Part shown: piece by piece, positions 14,013-14,748 of the stretch | Numbering within the stretch: the stretch's first letter is position 1 | Layout of the letters: every line of letters begins with the position of its first letter | Source of the DNA: Methylovirgula sp. | GTDB lineage: Bacteria; Pseudomonadota; Alphaproteobacteria; Rhizobiales; Beijerinckiaceae | DNA length: 14,748 bases | Direction: 5' to 3' | Assembly: GCA_030038595.1 (NCBI GenBank) | Contig: JASHSW010000231.1 | Span: forward strand, 1 to 14,748 | Made by a program: the position numbers and the translations under genes | The notes under the pieces: model-generated | Database searches by the model: none | The model's input: only the letters and a program-made list of their open reading frames with translations | What the model was told of the DNA's origin: nothing

Positions 14013-14748
14013 GGCCGGCGATCTCCTTCGATCCGAGCGCATCACGCAGCGAAGCGCAGCGGCAGCTCACCCTTCTGTTCGCCGGGCGCGATACGGCGGC
14101 GCTCGATGCGCGGCTCCTCCTCTGCGCGGCGCTTGGCATCGACCATACGGCGCTGGTGCGCGATTACGATCGGCCGATCGGCAGCGCCGCCACGCGGATT
14201 GCCGAACTGGCGCACAGACGCGCTGACGGCGAGCCGGTATCGCGCATCCTCGGCCGGCGGGAGTTCTGGGGTCTCGATTTCGGCATCGGTTCCGCGGTGC
14301 TCGACCCGCGCCCGGAAACGGAGATTCTGGTCGAAGCGGCGATCGAAGCCCTGGGTGGGAGGCGCCGGGCGCGGCTGCGTATTCTCGACCTGGGGACCGG
14401 ATCGGGCGCCATTCTCGGCGCGCTGCTCGCGCATTTTCCGAATGCATCCGGCATTGGCGTCGATGTATCCGAGGCCGCCTGCCGGGTGGCGCGCAACAAC
14501 CTGGAGCGCCTGGGCTTTCGATTCCGCGCCGGCATCTGTTGCGCAAATTGGGGGGACGCACTCGGCGGAAAGTTCGATCTCATCGCTGCGAACCCCCCTT
14601 ATGTCGCAAGCCGCACGCTTGCCGGCCTGGCGCCGGAGGTGCGCGCCTACGATCCGAAATTGGCGCTCGACGGGGGCGAGGACGGATATGCCGCCTACCG
14701 GGAGATCGTGCCGAGCCTGGCGCGATTGGCCGCGCCCGCGAGTCTCGT
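14009..14748 (+). CDS. prmC: Peptide chain release factor N5-glutamine methyltransferase PrmC, C-terminus cut by window edge
   Basis: The first 246 residues are inside the window; I translated them directly. PrmC (HemK) methylates the Gln of the GGQ motif in release factors RF1 and RF2 using S-adenosylmethionine. The N-terminal helical domain (1-75) precedes PVSRILGRREFWGLDF (76-91), the usual family connector. DPRPETEILVE (99-109), SAM motif I ILDLGTGSGAI (125-135), VDVS (151-154) and catalytic NPPY (195-198) follow, then ALDGGEDGYAAYREIV (219-234), all typical. The ATG overlaps the htpG stop (ATGA) and has no clear ribosome site, so translation is probably coupled to htpG. The more familiar arrangement is prmC after prfA. 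No frameshift is seen in the visible part. Confidence 0.95.
   Translation, partial: MRPAISFDPSASRSEAQRQLTLLFAGRDTAALDARLLLCAALGIDHTALVRDYDRPIGSAATRIAELAHRRADGEPVSRILGRREFWGLDFGIGSAVLDPRPETEILVEAAIEALGGRRRARLRILDLGTGSGAILGALLAHFPNASGIGVDVSEAACRVARNNLERLGFRFRAGICCANWGDALGGKFDLIAANPPYVASRTLAGLAPEVRAYDPKLALDGGEDGYAAYREIVPSLARLAAPASL

Overview
The window looks like ordinary chromosome from a GC-rich alphaproteobacterium of the order Hyphomicrobiales (Rhizobiales). A relative of the Beijerinckiaceae/Methylocystaceae is my guess, not a demonstrated assignment. Reasons: GC-rich coding sequence, a DUF2794 protein, an Omp25/Omp31-type outer-membrane barrel, and small proteins of a rhizobial type. I see no mobile element, CRISPR array, tRNA or rRNA. 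Fourteen protein genes are supported, with the first and last cut by the window edges.

Left part (1-3600): a minus-strand polyprenyl-phosphate sugar transferase (N-terminal 327 residues only) diverges from a tight plus-strand group. That group is an unrecognised secreted four-cysteine protein, a secreted RNase T2, the 23S rRNA m6A2030 methyltransferase RlmJ, and a little further on a CspA-type cold-shock protein. A strong hairpin separates the cold-shock gene from a convergent outer-membrane beta-barrel gene.

Middle (4263-7000): an AT-rich intergenic stretch with two spaced GTCGCGA repeats precedes a pteridine-reductase-like SDR gene. On the minus strand, in transcription order, come a TesA-like SGNH esterase, the LigT/ThpR 2',3'-cyclic phosphodiesterase, and a small conserved protein whose end overlaps the end of the SDR gene by a few bases.

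Right part (6993-14748): the YbbA/YbbP-type ABC ATPase and large permease are translationally coupled and diverge from the tesA-like gene, an arrangement also known from E. coli. A Bax inhibitor-1/YccA membrane protein follows, with a clear intrinsic terminator. Next is a minus-strand DUF2794 gene, then a gene-poor 531-base stretch ending in a plus-strand intrinsic terminator that belongs to no visible gene. Last comes htpG (Hsp90), overlapping a prmC release-factor methyltransferase gene by ATGA; prmC runs off the right edge.

I found no convincing new defence or mobile system. The points most worth a second look are the orphan terminator and possible small RNA upstream of htpG, the htpG-prmC coupling, the secreted protein/RNase T2/RlmJ cluster, and possible RNA structure in the leader of the YccA-family gene.
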